Shown: positions 15,759-25,364 of the stretch, in pieces
Position numbering within the stretch: the stretch's first letter is position 1
How the letters are laid out: the number at the start of each line of letters is the position of its first letter
Origin: Bacteroidia bacterium
Lineage (GTDB): Bacteria > Bacteroidota > Bacteroidia > UKL13-3
Direction: 5' to 3'
Assembly: GCA_020049855.1 (NCBI GenBank)
Contig: JAGVLJ010000001.1
Span: 62,001-126,000, forward strand
DNA length: 64,000 bases
Made by a program: the position numbers and the translations under genes
The notes under the pieces: model-generated
The model's database searches: none
Told to the model about the DNA's origin: nothing
Seen by the model: only the letters and a program-made list of their open reading frames with translations

Positions 15759-15909
15759 ACAGCTAAATTTTGGCAAAAACAAATTTTTGCTAAACTAAAA
15801 TAAAAATTACCCTTTAGGGTAAATGGAGGATGGCTACCATGCCATGGTTTAAAAACGAACTGCGCGGGCTACTGCATTTTTTTGCGCTGCTTTTATGATT
15901 TTTATCAGA

Positions 15910-15927
15910 ATGTAACTTAAGTCACAT
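15910..15927 (+). promoter_or_regulatory. Crp/Fnr-like palindromic site upstream of the DUF2892 operon
   Basis: ATGTAACTTAAGTCACAT is an 18-bp dyad with a single mismatched pair (ATGTrAC-TTAA-GTyACAT), the size and half-site style of Crp/Fnr-family sites. Its centre is about 42.5 bases before the transcription start predicted from the TACCTTTG element at 15949, which is the position of a class II activator site. No good -33 element is present, as expected of an activator-dependent promoter. Confidence 0.5.
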
Positions 15928-15948
15928 GGTTCCCGTTCACACACCTGT

Positions 15949-15956
15949 TACCTTTG
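15949..15956 (+). promoter_or_regulatory. TAnnTTTG promoter element for the small-protein/DUF2892 operon
   Basis: TACCTTTG ends 4 bases before the ATG at 15961. With the usual spacing the transcript would begin at or next to the ATG, giving a leaderless mRNA. Confidence 0.6.
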
Positions 15957-15960
15957 GTGT

Positions 15961-16071
15961 ATGAAACCGGAAGGAACATCGGGCAACTGGAAAAAATTAG
16001 TGCTGGTTTGTTTAATGTGCGTTGCTCTTGTTTCTGCTATTGTTTTAGTCATTCAATTTTTTAACTCTTAA
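15961..16071 (+). CDS. 36-residue single-pass membrane microprotein
   Basis: An ORF too short for the ORF track: 36 codons from an ATG directly behind a TACCTTTG element, ending TAA 10 bases before the DUF2892 gene. A short polar N-terminus (MKPEGTSGNWKK) is followed by one transmembrane segment (LVLVCLMCVALVSAIVLVIQFF). The promoter position, the Crp/Fnr-like site upstream and the tight linkage to a membrane protein support expression. Function unknown; it is probably a partner of the DUF2892 protein. Confidence 0.6.
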   Translation: MKPEGTSGNWKKLVLVCLMCVALVSAIVLVIQFFNS

Positions 16072-16081
16072 ACTAAAAAAC

Positions 16082-16291
16082 ATGAAACGTAACATGGGCA
16101 ATGCGGACAGAATTATCCGCCTGATTATTTCAGCCATTATTGCTGTACTTTATTATAGCGGTACGGTAAGCGGCACATTGGGTTTGGTACTTATCGTATT
16201 GGCCGCGGTGTTTACACTTACGGCCATTATGAGTTTTTGTCCGCTGTATACATTGGCCGGGTTGAATACCTGTGCCGCCAAAAAAGAATAG
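16082..16291 (+). CDS. DUF2892 (YgaP-like transmembrane) protein
   Basis: A 69-residue protein with the DUF2892 pattern: MKRNMGNADRIIRLIIS at the start, two membrane helices (IISAIIAVLYYSG and LGLVLIVLAAVFTLTAIMS) and a C-terminal FCPLYTLAGLNTC. Proteins of this type are often found alone or fused to rhodanese domains, and their genes tend to sit with redox and sulfur functions. The invariant CPLY Cys and the Cys in LNTC are present. It is the second gene of a two-gene operon. Confidence 0.85.
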   Translation: MKRNMGNADRIIRLIISAIIAVLYYSGTVSGTLGLVLIVLAAVFTLTAIMSFCPLYTLAGLNTCAAKKE

Positions 16292-16318
16292 GAAGGGTAG
16301 ATAAGGGGTTTTAGGTTG

Positions 16319-16353
16319 GGCCGGTTTCTCCTTGTGAGAGATCGGCCTTTTTT
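16319..16353 (+). terminator. Rho-independent terminator after the DUF2892 gene
   Basis: A 12-bp stem (GGCCGGTTTCTC with GAGAGATCGGCC, two G-U pairs) with a 5-base loop and six T residues. It overlaps the last bases of the converging GGGP synthase gene. Confidence 0.8.
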
Positions 16354-17104
16354 AGGCTTTCACCGAGTGTACGGCAGCTGCAATTTCTCTTATCAGCTCT
16401 ATATCTTTTTCTACCGCATTGCCCACCACAATTACATCGGCTCCGGCTTTGCAGGCTTTTACTGCCTGGTCGGGGGTGCGAATTCCGCCACCTACCACCA
16501 AAGGAATAGAAATAGCACCTTTTACCCGCTTTATCATGCTTTCGGTAATGGGTTGCGCGGCCCCGCTTCCGGCATCCATATAGATTAATTGTAGCCCCAG
16601 CAGCTCTCCGGCCATGGCGGTACACATGGCTATGTCTGCTTTATCAGACGGAATGGGGGTGGTATTGCTCATATAACTCACCGAGGTAATATGTCCGCCA
16701 TCAATCAGCATGTATCCGGTGGGCACTATTTGTAATTTGCTTTTTTTCAATCGCGGGGCAGCCAACACGTGTTTTCCTATAAGTAAATCGGCATTGCGGC
16801 CCGAAATCAATGACAATAATAAAATACCATGAGCCTGTTCGCTTATTTGTAAATTATCTCCGGGAAATAAATACACCGGAATGGTGGTGTATTTACGCAA
16901 TGTTTTCACACAATCTTCCAGGTTTCCATTGGCAATTAAACTTCCGCCCACCAATAGTAAATCAACGCCCGATTCTTCACTTACTTTACACACCCGCTGA
17001 ATGGATTTGTTGCTTTCAAACGAGTCGGGGTCGAGTAATAAAGCGAATTTTTTGGGTTTTTTATTCCCTTTTTTATGCAAATCCGTGAGTAAGCTGTTTT
17101 TCAT
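16352..17104 (-). CDS. Geranylgeranylglyceryl phosphate synthase (PcrB family)
   Basis: A 250-residue TIM-barrel protein. FALLLDPDS, LLVGGSLI, PVYLFPGD, YMDAGSGA and the phosphate-binding VVGGGIRTPDQA plus VVGNAVE segments are those of GGGP synthases. The Bacteroidota group joins an isoprenyl diphosphate to sn-glycerol-1-phosphate, the reaction otherwise known from archaeal lipid synthesis. The role in Bacteroidota lipids is not settled. The gene stands alone and ends in the terminator shared with the DUF2892 gene. Confidence 0.9.
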   Translation of the reverse strand: MKNSLLTDLHKKGNKKPKKFALLLDPDSFESNKSIQRVCKVSEESGVDLLLVGGSLIANGNLEDCVKTLRKYTTIPVYLFPGDNLQISEQAHGILLLSLISGRNADLLIGKHVLAAPRLKKSKLQIVPTGYMLIDGGHITSVSYMSNTTPIPSDKADIAMCTAMAGELLGLQLIYMDAGSGAAQPITESMIKRVKGAISIPLVVGGGIRTPDQAVKACKAGADVIVVGNAVEKDIELIREIAAAVHSVKA

Positions 17105-17395
17105 TCAAAAATGTAGTTTAAAATAGACGCACGCCCTTATTCTTTTGATATTCTTTCCATTGAAACTCCCCGCAAATAAAGGGGTTTTTTGCAAGAATTT
17201 TTGTTATTCACAGCCTGAAACCCTTGTCAGACTTAGAAAAAAAAATATACAGCGCCTTTATGTGGATAAGGAGGTTTGAACGGATGGGTACGACTCCTCT
17301 ATTTTTGGTTAAAAAACCCCTAAGAAATTTTTAACCCGATTTTAACAGGAGTTTAACAGTAAAAGTTCATCAAACGATCTAAGATATATAGCTAC
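17105..17395 (+). other. Divergent intergenic region upstream of nrdJ
   Basis: About 290 bases between the divergent GGGP synthase and ribonucleotide reductase genes. It contains a small hairpin followed by a T run (17168-17190: CCCC, 9-base loop, GGGG, six Ts) that could end a short leader RNA in the nrdJ direction. I looked for a cobalamin riboswitch because NrdJ needs B12, and found no recognisable B12 box. No ORF is supported. Confidence 0.35.
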
Positions 17396-20300
17396 ATGAA
17401 TAAAGCCAGCAGCAAAGCAACCAAAAAAGAACAAGCCGGATTAAGGTTTGAGCGCTTCTACACTCAGAATGGTGTAAGTCCCTACGACATGTTCGAGTAC
17501 GACCTCCGAACCTCTGTAATTAAAAACCCCTCGGGAGAGAAGGTATTTGAAATGACGAATGTAGAAGTACCTAAAGGATGGAGTCAGGTGGCAACCGATA
17601 TCCTTGCCCAAAAGTATTTCCGCAAAGCAGGAGTGCCGCAACCAGACGGAAGTCTTGGCGCGGAAACTTCTATTAAACAAGTGGCGCACCGTATGGCAAA
17701 TTGCTGGCGTGTATGGGGCGAACAATACGGATACTTTAACAGCACCGAAGATGCTCAGGTGTTTTATGAAGAGCTCGTATATACCTTAGTTAACCAAAGC
17801 TGCGCGCCCAACTCTCCGCAGTGGTTCAACACCGGGCTGCATAGTTCATATGGCATTACCGGCAAACCACAGGGACACTATTATGTAGACCAACGCACCG
17901 GCAAGTTAGAGAAATCAACTTCGGCCTACGAGCGTCCGCAGCCTCATGCCTGCTTTATATTAAGTGTAGATGATGATTTGGTAAACGAAGGCGGTATCAT
18001 GGATCTGTGGGTGCGTGAAGCACGTATTTTTAAATATGGCTCAGGTGTGGGTACCAACTTCTCGCGCATTCGCGGTGAAGGCGAAAAACTTTCGGGTGGC
18101 GGAACCTCGTCAGGCCTTATGAGTTTTTTGAAAATTGGCGACCGCGCTGCCGGGGCCATCAAATCGGGTGGAACCACCAGACGTGCCGCCAAAATGGTAT
18201 GCCTGGATTTAGATCACCCCGAAATTGAAAAATTCATTAACTGGAAAAAAGACGAAGAGAAAAAAGTAGCTGCCCTGATTGCAGCCGGATATCCGAGTGA
18301 TTACGAAGGAGAGGCATATGCCACCGTATCGGGACAAAACTCCAACAACTCGGTGCGTATACCAAACGAATTTTTCAATGCACTCGAAGAAGGAAAAGAC
18401 TGGGAACTGAAAGGCCGCAGCAACGGGGAAACCATGAAAACGATTCCTGCAAAAAAATTGTGGGATATGATTGGTGATGCGGCATGGGCCTGTGCCGACC
18501 CCGGTGTACAATACGACTCTACCATTAACGAATGGCATACCTGCCCCGAAGGCGGACGCATCAATGCCTCCAACCCTTGCTCGGAGTATATGTTCCTCGA
18601 TAATACCGCTTGTAACCTGGCCTCATTAAACCTGATGAAATTTTTCAATGAAAACACGCTGGAGTTTGATGTAAAAGGATTTGAACAAACGGTTCGCCTG
18701 TGGACCACTGTACTCGAAATTTCGGTACTCATGGCTCAGTTCCCTTCAAAAGAAGTGGCACAACTATCTTATGAATACCGTACACTTGGTTTGGGCTATG
18801 CCAATCTGGGTTCTATGCTTATGGTAGCCGGTATTCCTTACGATAGTGATAAAGCCTATGCCCTGTGTGGTGCCATTACTGCTATTCTGAATGGGGTTGC
18901 TTACGAAACTTCGGCCGAGATGGCCAAATACCTCGGACCATTCCCTAAATACAAAGAAAATAAAAAACACATGTTGCGCGTAATGCACAACCACCGCTTT
19001 GCCGCCTATAATGCTACCGATGCCTACGAAGGGCTTTCGATTAAACCCGTTGGTATTGACCCGAAACACTGCCCAGATTACTTATTGAAAGCCGCCTGCA
19101 ACTCGTGGGATCGTGCCGTACAATTAGGAGAGAAATACGGATACCGCAATGCACAAGCTACGGTAATTGCTCCTACCGGAACTATCGGGCTGGTAATGGA
19201 TTGTGATACTACCGGTATTGAACCCGACTTTGCCTTGGTGAAATTCAAAAAACTTTCCGGTGGCGGGTATTTCAAAATAATTAACCAGTCAGTGCCCGCT
19301 GCCCTTAAAAACCTAGGTTACACTGAAAAGCAGATTAAGGAAATTATTGCCTATGCAACCGGAAGTGCCACGCTTAAGGGTGCTCCGGGTATTAACCCCG
19401 AAACACTAGCTGCCCGAGGATTTACGCAGGAAGAAATTGAGAAATTAGACAAAGCCGCTTCAGGAGCCTTTGAAATTGGTTTTGCATTCAACGTGTGGAC
19501 AGTAGGCGAAGAGTGTTTACAACGCCTTGGTTTTACTGCTGACGAATACAATACCAATAACTTTAACCTGCTGCGTAAGCTTGGTTTTACAAAAGCTGAA
19601 ATTGAAGCTGCCAACGATTTTATCTGCGGAACAATGACCGTAGAAGGCGCCCCCCATTTAAAAGATGAACACCTGCCCGTATTTGACTGTGCCAATAAGT
19701 GTGGTAAAAAAGGAGAGCGTTACATCCATGCCTATGGGCACATTCGCATGATGGCTGCCGCACAACCATTCCTCTCGGGAGCTATTTCAAAAACCATCAA
19801 CCTGCCCAACGAAGCAACGGTGGAAGAAATAAAATCGTGTTACGAGATGAGCTGGAAACTTGGATTGAAAGCCAATGCCCTTTACCGTGACGGATGTAAA
19901 CTCTCACAACCGCTCAGCAACAAAAGTGATGTGAAAGACGAAGAAGATGTGCAGGAAGTAGTAGAAAATGTATTGGGACAGGATGCCAACAAACCGGTAG
20001 GCGAATTAACAGCCGATCAGGTACTGGATGCCGCACAAGCCATCTTAAACCGCAGCCAGGATACCGACTTTAAACGCAAACTGGCCCGCATAGTAGAGCG
20101 CAAAGCTCTGCCCTCAAAACGCAGTGGCTTTACACAGAAAGCAACTGTGGGCGGACAAACCATTTTTGTACGCACCGGTGAATACGAAGACGGAACATTA
20201 GGAGAAATTTTCATTGACTTGCACAAAGAAGGTGCTTCTTTCCGCTCGCTGATGAACTGTTTTGCCATTGCTGTTTCCATTGGTATGCAATACGGAGTTC

Positions 20301-20746
20301 CGCTGGAAGAGTTTGTAGAGAAATTTACCTTCACCCGCTTTGAACCAAGCGGCATGGTGCAGGGACATGACAACATCAAAAACTCTACTTCTATTGTAGA
20401 TTATATGTTCCGCTTATTAGGATTTGAATACCTTGGCCGCACCGACCTGGTACAGGTGCCTCCGGTAGAAAATCCGGTAGCGAAAAAGCAAGCCGAACAA
20501 GCCGCCAAACAGGTTGCCATTACCATGACCAAAGCACAGCCGATAGCCACTGTTACCCCTGCTCCGGTGAGCAATGCTGAAAAAACCGTGAGCAGCACAC
20601 CCACAGCACAGCTTGATCAAACCCAGGAATACATGAGCAGCATGCAAAGCGATGCGCCTCCGTGCAACGTATGCGGGCATATCACCCTGCGCAGCGGCAC
20701 CTGCTACAAATGTTTAAACTGCGGCAATAGTATGGGATGTAGTTAA
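17396..20746 (+). CDS. nrdJ: Adenosylcobalamin-dependent (class II) ribonucleotide reductase
   Basis: A 1116-residue protein. Class II features include [13 protein letters not shown] near the N-terminus, [38 protein letters not shown] in the active-site region, and [22 protein letters not shown]. After a C-terminal linker rich in Ala, Thr and Pro comes a cysteine cluster (CNVCGH…[14 protein letters not shown]) that probably passes electrons to the active site and may bind zinc. It reduces ribonucleotides to deoxyribonucleotides without needing oxygen. The gene is monocistronic, with a terminator just after the stop. Some classes insert domains; this length is usual for the long NrdJ form. Confidence 0.95.
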   Translation: MNKASSKATKKEQAGLRFERFYTQNGVSPYDMFEYDLRTSVIKNPSGEKVFEMTNVEVPKGWSQVATDILAQKYFRKAGVPQPDGSLGAETSIKQVAHRMANCWRVWGEQYGYFNSTEDAQVFYEELVYTLVNQSCAPNSPQWFNTGLHSSYGITGKPQGHYYVDQRTGKLEKSTSAYERPQPHACFILSVDDDLVNEGGIMDLWVREARIFKYGSGVGTNFSRIRGEGEKLSGGGTSSGLMSFLKIGDRAAGAIKSGGTTRRAAKMVCLDLDHPEIEKFINWKKDEEKKVAALIAAGYPSDYEGEAYATVSGQNSNNSVRIPNEFFNALEEGKDWELKGRSNGETMKTIPAKKLWDMIGDAAWACADPGVQYDSTINEWHTCPEGGRINASNPCSEYMFLDNTACNLASLNLMKFFNENTLEFDVKGFEQTVRLWTTVLEISVLMAQFPSKEVAQLSYEYRTLGLGYANLGSMLMVAGIPYDSDKAYALCGAITAILNGVAYETSAEMAKYLGPFPKYKENKKHMLRVMHNHRFAAYNATDAYEGLSIKPVGIDPKHCPDYLLKAACNSWDRAVQLGEKYGYRNAQATVIAPTGTIGLVMDCDTTGIEPDFALVKFKKLSGGGYFKIINQSVPAALKNLGYTEKQIKEIIAYATGSATLKGAPGINPETLAARGFTQEEIEKLDKAASGAFEIGFAFNVWTVGEECLQRLGFTADEYNTNNFNLLRKLGFTKAEIEAANDFICGTMTVEGAPHLKDEHLPVFDCANKCGKKGERYIHAYGHIRMMAAAQPFLSGAISKTINLPNEATVEEIKSCYEMSWKLGLKANALYRDGCKLSQPLSNKSDVKDEEDVQEVVENVLGQDANKPVGELTADQVLDAAQAILNRSQDTDFKRKLARIVERKALPSKRSGFTQKATVGGQTIFVRTGEYEDGTLGEIFIDLHKEGASFRSLMNCFAIAVSIGMQYGVPLEEFVEKFTFTRFEPSGMVQGHDNIKNSTSIVDYMFRLLGFEYLGRTDLVQVPPVENPVAKKQAEQAAKQVAITMTKAQPIATVTPAPVSNAEKTVSSTPTAQLDQTQEYMSSMQSDAPPCNVCGHITLRSGTCYKCLNCGNSMGCS

Positions 20747-20772
20747 CCAATAGCTTTTCTATACAATACAAA

Positions 20773-20803
20773 GCCATCTCCGGCCAACGGGGGTGGCTTT
20801 TTT
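20773..20803 (+). terminator. Rho-independent terminator after nrdJ
   Basis: GCCATC pairs with GGTGGC across a 12-base loop and is followed by six T residues, 27 bases after the nrdJ stop. Confidence 0.75.
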
Positions 20804-20904
20804 ATTCCGTGAGCTTCAAGCAAAAGAGTCTCCGCACATTCAATAAAAAACACCCGCCATTACTGACGGATGCCCGATGTATTGAATGAAGGGTTTAGGT
20901 TGTT

Positions 20905-22224
20905 TTACTGCAACAGTATTTTTTGTACGCTCATTTGTCCGTTTGTTTTCGAAACCAGTAAATACATGCCGCGATTTACAGGAGCTACGTTCAGGTCGGT
21001 TTTTCCCTCTTCCAGTTTACCCGACAAAACTTCGGTTCCCATGAGGGTAAGTAATTGATAACTTCCGCTGCCGGCACTCACTACTGTAATGGTTTCTGTA
21101 GCCGGATTGGGGTAGTTGTAGAAGGTAATGGCATTAGCTACGGGCTCTATAGCCGTTGGGATAGTTGGCGTATAGGTGAAAAGAATGTGGCCACGGTATA
21201 ACAGGGAACCGCCTCCAATTCCAAAATAAATTTGTACCGAATCCGGATTTCCTGCAGCATTTAAAAAGTAAATAGATGAATCGGCAAAACCGCCTTGAAC
21301 GTCAGTTCTTCTGACGCTTCTCATTCTGTTTCCGTTTTGTAACACAAATGCATCATAAAAGTAAGCCGATTGAAGGCCGGAGCCACTGTATCGCTGTTCG
21401 TCTATTTTATCCAGTTTGCCGTTGCCGTCATACTGGAATGAGCGTTTCATAAACTCATACAGGCTGTCTTTATATTGCAGATAGTTTACGGCAGCAAACG
21501 TACTGAACCTTGTCATTCGATTTTGCCCATCATATTCGTATACTATTTTGCTCATTTTAGCCGTATCCCCAAAAGCAGTAAGGGCTGATAATACACCCGT
21601 CAGATTTGTTCCGCTGTATTCATAGTACTCGGTAAAATTAGCCGGCACTTGATAGGTTCCACCGGTTCCTTTAATATAAGAACTCCTTTTGGTTATTTTA
21701 CCCAAGCCATTGTACTCAATGCTGTCAACCCAAATACTTACCTGATCAGGTGGGGTACCTGATGAAAACGTGTCGGTATAATTGATGTAAACAGGCTTTC
21801 CGCTGGCATTATATCCTACATTGTAAACCATTGTAGCTTTTGTTGATCCGGGATTTGACCCCTTGCTGCTTTGCCATAAAGAGGTTATCCGCTGATTAGC
21901 ATCATAAGTTGTTACATAATTATCACTATCCTGATTGGCCCAGCTTCCCGAGTTGTAATAGTAATTAAAAAAACCGGTCAGATTGCCTTTTCCGTCCCTG
22001 CCGGTAATACTTTTGGCTGAATTCGTATAAACTCCAGTTGTATAGCTTTGAGAAAGAGCCTCAACATAGCCATTATAAACCATAAAATTAATTAGGGAAA
22101 AATACGGATCGTTCACCGTATTTCCTGCAGATATTAATACCGTCCCTACCGCAGTAGAGTACTGTGCATTGCTAAATCCGCAAAAAAGAAATAAAAAGAA
22201 ATAAAGGGTAAGTTTTACTTTCAT
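20905..22224 (-). CDS. Secreted protein with type IX (Por-type) sorting domain
   Basis: From the ATG at 22224 the protein has 439 residues. A signal peptide (MKVKLTLYFFLFLFCGFSNAQ) starts it. The body has repeated strand pairs of the Y-x-Y/YD kind (YEYDGQNRMTRF, FQYDGNGKLDKI). The last 80 residues are a T9SS type A domain (FYNYPNPATETITV…GMYLLVSKTNG). The protein is therefore probably sent to the cell surface by type IX secretion and its tail cleaved. The ORF-track start four codons upstream is a TTG within a perfect palindrome and is less likely. Confidence 0.8.
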   Translation of the reverse strand: MKVKLTLYFFLFLFCGFSNAQYSTAVGTVLISAGNTVNDPYFSLINFMVYNGYVEALSQSYTTGVYTNSAKSITGRDGKGNLTGFFNYYYNSGSWANQDSDNYVTTYDANQRITSLWQSSKGSNPGSTKATMVYNVGYNASGKPVYINYTDTFSSGTPPDQVSIWVDSIEYNGLGKITKRSSYIKGTGGTYQVPANFTEYYEYSGTNLTGVLSALTAFGDTAKMSKIVYEYDGQNRMTRFSTFAAVNYLQYKDSLYEFMKRSFQYDGNGKLDKIDEQRYSGSGLQSAYFYDAFVLQNGNRMRSVRRTDVQGGFADSSIYFLNAAGNPDSVQIYFGIGGGSLLYRGHILFTYTPTIPTAIEPVANAITFYNYPNPATETITVVSAGSGSYQLLTLMGTEVLSGKLEEGKTDLNVAPVNRGMYLLVSKTNGQMSVQKILLQ

Positions 22225-22393
22225 TTGACTAGTCAATAATTTGATGCAAGATAGTTTTTGATAAAACCAACGCGACTACCATAAAATACGTAATTTATCG
22301 ACCAATCTACTTTTTTATGTGTCTCATTCTTCGGATTTCCCTACTCTTTTCTGGTTTTTTTGCCCTATTTTCGCCCTCAAATCCCGGGTAATT

Positions 22394-22741
22394 ATGTACA
22401 ACGAACAATACAACAAAAAAGTAAGTGAGCTGCGCAAGCTGGTTAGTTATGAGCAATTAGATATTGAAAAAATTGTTTCGCTCATGAAGGAAATCCGCGA
22501 AATAGTTAAATCGGTAGGAGACCCGCTGGTAGTAAAAACCCTTCGTCTGGCTTATGAAAATATTGAAGCCAACAAAGAGCTGGCTATTGAATACCTCGAA
22601 GATCAAGAAGACTTGAACAACCTCGAGTATTTTATTGATCTGCTCAAAGATGCCCAGAACAAATACAACCGTGACGAGATAGAGGATATTATGTATGCTT
22701 TACTCGGCATTCCGCGCCCCCAGGCCGAGGAAGGGGAATAA
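22394..22741 (+). CDS. Conserved hypothetical acidic helical protein
   Basis: From the ATG at 22394, 115 residues, mostly helical and acidic (EYLEDQEDLNNLEYF, KYNRDEIEDIMYALLGIP). The longer ORF-track version would add 25 unlikely residues. I recognise no named family. It leads the upp-HAD-thioredoxin operon, with 6 bases to upp. Confidence 0.65.
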   Translation: MYNEQYNKKVSELRKLVSYEQLDIEKIVSLMKEIREIVKSVGDPLVVKTLRLAYENIEANKELAIEYLEDQEDLNNLEYFIDLLKDAQNKYNRDEIEDIMYALLGIPRPQAEEGE

Positions 22742-22747
22742 AGTACC

Positions 22748-23392
22748 ATGCTTCACAACCTCTCCGAAAACAACTCGCTCATCAATCAGTTTGTTGCGGA
22801 ACTTCGAAATATTAACCTGCAAAAAGACCGGTTTCGCTTTCGCAAAAACATTGAAAGAATAGGAGAAATTTGTGCGTATGAACTAAGCAAAACACTGGTC
22901 TGGAAAAAAGAAATTATTACCACCCCTTTAGGAAAAAAAGAAATGCCCGTATTGGCCGAACAGCCCGTATTGGCAACCATTCTTAGAGCAGGATTGCCCC
23001 TACACTACGGCATCACCAACTATTTCAGCGAGGCCGATAATTGTTTTATTTCGGCTTATCGCAAACACCGCGCTGACGGCAGTTTTGATATTGTGGTAGA
23101 GTATTTAGCTTCACCCTCGCTCAACAAGCGCATTGTGATTTTGGCAGACCCCATGCTGGCCTCAGGGCAATCGGTTGTTTTAAGCTATCAGGCCATGCTG
23201 CGCAACGGGATCCCAAAAGAACTGCATATTGTAAACCTCATTGGCAGCAGCACTGGTGTGGCCTACGTGCAACAACATTTGCCGCATGCTCATATCTGGA
23301 TTGCTGCCATTGACGATGAACTAAACAATAAGGGATATATAGTTCCTGGGCTGGGCGATGCCGGAGACCTTTCGTTCGGAGAAAAACTTTAA
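22748..23392 (+). CDS. upp: Uracil phosphoribosyltransferase
   Basis: A 214-residue type I phosphoribosyltransferase. The PRPP loop is VILADPMLASGQSV and the uracil-binding C-terminus is GYIVPGLGDAGDLSFG. It makes UMP from uracil and PRPP in pyrimidine salvage. It sits in a five-gene operon with a HAD phosphatase of the nucleotidase type immediately downstream, so both may act on pyrimidine nucleotides. Confidence 0.94.
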   Translation: MLHNLSENNSLINQFVAELRNINLQKDRFRFRKNIERIGEICAYELSKTLVWKKEIITTPLGKKEMPVLAEQPVLATILRAGLPLHYGITNYFSEADNCFISAYRKHRADGSFDIVVEYLASPSLNKRIVILADPMLASGQSVVLSYQAMLRNGIPKELHIVNLIGSSTGVAYVQQHLPHAHIWIAAIDDELNNKGYIVPGLGDAGDLSFGEKL

Positions 23393-23397
23393 GTAAC

Positions 23398-24093
23398 ATG
23401 CCCGCTTATCGGCACATCTTTTTCGATCTCGATCATACCCTTTGGGACTTTCATAAAAACTCGGAAGAAACGCTCCATGAGTTGTACCACTCATTTAATC
23501 TTACAAATCTTGGGGCAAAGAGTGCCATCGCGTTTATTGATTCGTATAAAGAAATTAACCATCGCCTGTGGAACGATTACCATAATGGCATCATCACCAA
23601 AGAAGAACTGCGAAACAGGCGGTTCAGAGATACATTTACCGACTGTGGCATTAACGGGGAACAAATAGCCGATACTTTTGGAAACGAATACCTGCACATC
23701 TCTCCCACCAAGCCGCATCTGTTCCCAAATGCGGTACAAGCACTTGAATACCTAGATGCCAAATACACCATGAGTATTATCACAAATGGGTTTGCTGAAG
23801 TACAACTTGTAAAACTGAAACACGCTCGTATTGAACATTTTTTTACACATATTTTTATCAGTGAAATAATAGGGTATCAAAAACCAGATGTACGCATTTT
23901 TGAGCATGCCACAAAAACCCTCGAAGTAAAACCTTCACAAACTATCATGGTGGGTGACAACTTTGCCACTGATATTGTGGGGGCTATTCGTGCGGGCATT
24001 GATCATATTTATTTTAACCCCGAACATATACCTCACAACCTTTCAGTACAAAAAGAAATTACCGACTTGAACGAATTAATCTTGTTGTTATGA
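23398..24093 (+). CDS. HAD-family hydrolase, YjjG-type nucleotidase
   Basis: A 231-residue HAD protein: motif I FFDLDHTLWDF (nucleophile and acid Asp), motif II SIITNGF, the Lys of YQKPD, and motif III MVGDNFATDIVGA. The DLDHTLWDF variant and the helical cap match the YjjG noncanonical pyrimidine nucleotidase group, which removes the 5'-phosphate from damaged or unusual pyrimidine nucleotides. Adjacent to upp; overlaps the next gene by 4 bases. Confidence 0.87.
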   Translation: MPAYRHIFFDLDHTLWDFHKNSEETLHELYHSFNLTNLGAKSAIAFIDSYKEINHRLWNDYHNGIITKEELRNRRFRDTFTDCGINGEQIADTFGNEYLHISPTKPHLFPNAVQALEYLDAKYTMSIITNGFAEVQLVKLKHARIEHFFTHIFISEIIGYQKPDVRIFEHATKTLEVKPSQTIMVGDNFATDIVGAIRAGIDHIYFNPEHIPHNLSVQKEITDLNELILLL

Positions 24094-24575
24094 AAACAAT
24101 CATTCTCACCTTGTTTTTTTTCGCTCCGATTACGCTTTTTGCACAAGCCATTGAAGAGCGAACCGTAGATTTTATCACGCAGCTTATACAAAATAAAAGC
24201 GACACGGTTTATGTCATTAATTTCTGGGCCACCTGGTGTAAGCCCTGCATCGAAGAACTACCCGCTTTCCAAAAACTCGATTCGCTGTACAAAACAAAAA
24301 AAGTAAAAGTGATTTTATTTAGTCTTGATTCAAAAAAACAGGTGGGCGAAAATTTGATTCCTTTTTTAAAAAACAAAAATATTTCCTGCACGGTTTACAC
24401 CACCAATGTGGTGGATTTCAACAAACGCATTGACGAAATCTCTACCAATTGGTCGGGAGCTATTCCGGCCACACTTATTAGTGGAAAAACAAATACTGGT
24501 GTATTTTTTTTCGAAAAACCTGTTACCTTCGAAGAACTGGAAAAAATTATTCAACCCTTAATAACAAAGCCATGA
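24090..24575 (+). CDS. Periplasmic thioredoxin-like protein (TlpA type)
   Basis: A 161-residue protein with a signal peptide (about 1-19, ending FAQA) and a thioredoxin fold. The active site is WATWCKPC with C50 and C53. A conserved cis-Pro follows in GAIPATLI. It is likely an exported disulfide reductase or thiol-redox protein. Overlaps the neighbouring genes on both sides by 4 bases. Confidence 0.85.
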   Translation: MKTIILTLFFFAPITLFAQAIEERTVDFITQLIQNKSDTVYVINFWATWCKPCIEELPAFQKLDSLYKTKKVKVILFSLDSKKQVGENLIPFLKNKNISCTVYTTNVVDFNKRIDEISTNWSGAIPATLISGKTNTGVFFFEKPVTFEELEKIIQPLITKP

Positions 24576-25183
24576 AACATGTGTTGTTTTTCTTAATGCT
24601 GTTTGTTCCTGTATGGATAGTGAGTGCACAGCAGGACATTGGTTACAAACCCGGTGACATAGCACGAGATTTCAGCTTGAAAAACACTGACGGAAAAATG
24701 GTTTCACTGGCGCAGTATAAAACTGCCAAAGGATTTATAGTGGTGTTTACATGCAACCACTGCCCTTTTGCCAAAGCCTACGAAGAACGTATTATAGCTC
24801 TCGATAAAAAATATGCCTCTTTAGGATACCCGGTTGTTGCCATCAACCCAAACGATGCTAAAGCAGAACCCGAAGATTCGTTTGAAAATATGGTAGCACG
24901 GGCAAAAGAAAAAAATTATCCTTTTCCTTATCTGCTTGACGAAACTCAGGAAATTGCCAAAGCCTATGGTGCTAAACGTACCCCTCATATTTACATTTTG
25001 AACAAGGACGAAAAAAGTGGGCTTAAAGTAATGTACATAGGCGCCATTGACGATAATTTTGATGATGCCACTGCCGTAAAAGCCAAATATGCCGAAGACG
25101 CACTACAGGCGCTGCTAAACGGACAGCAGCCAACCACTACCACCACTAAAGCCATTGGCTGCGGGATTAAGTGGAAGAAATAA
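24572..25183 (+). CDS. Exported thioredoxin/AhpC-TSA-like protein
   Basis: A 203-residue protein with a signal peptide ending near VSAQ (20), then a redoxin domain (RDFSLKNTDGKMVSLAQY). The active site is VFTCNHCPFA with C61 and C64, and KRTPHIYIL holds the cis-Pro. The CNHCP form is typical of a Bacteroidota and proteobacterial redoxin family. It is the last gene of the upp operon. The C-terminus has a Thr run and a lone Cys (IGCGIKWKK). Confidence 0.85.
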   Translation: MKHVLFFLMLFVPVWIVSAQQDIGYKPGDIARDFSLKNTDGKMVSLAQYKTAKGFIVVFTCNHCPFAKAYEERIIALDKKYASLGYPVVAINPNDAKAEPEDSFENMVARAKEKNYPFPYLLDETQEIAKAYGAKRTPHIYILNKDEKSGLKVMYIGAIDDNFDDATAVKAKYAEDALQALLNGQQPTTTTTKAIGCGIKWKK

Positions 25184-25364
25184 CTCGCTTGGCACATCAA
25201 AGGTTTACCGAGGCGACACACACCCGCAAATCATTTGTCTAGTCTACTTCAAACCTAAAACATTTCCCTATACCCCTACTTGGCTTGCGTGCCGCAAGTA
25301 TAAATTATAACTATAGCCTCCGGATATCTCTGTTTCACACTAACCGTTGCGTTTCATGTGGCCC
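25184..25364 (+). other. Convergent intergenic region
   Basis: About 180 bases between converging genes. It holds a weak imperfect hairpin (ACTTGGC…GCCGCAAGT near 25280-25302), possibly part of a terminator. No ORF or RNA gene is seen. Confidence 0.3.

Noticed and set aside
17105-17395. Cobalamin riboswitch upstream of the B12-dependent reductase
   Set aside because: Looked for because NrdJ uses adenosylcobalamin, but no recognisable B12 box or conserved core was seen; only a small hairpin with a T run.
25280-25302. Hairpin in the gap after the thioredoxin genes as a clear terminator
   Set aside because: The stem is short, bulged and not followed by a T run.
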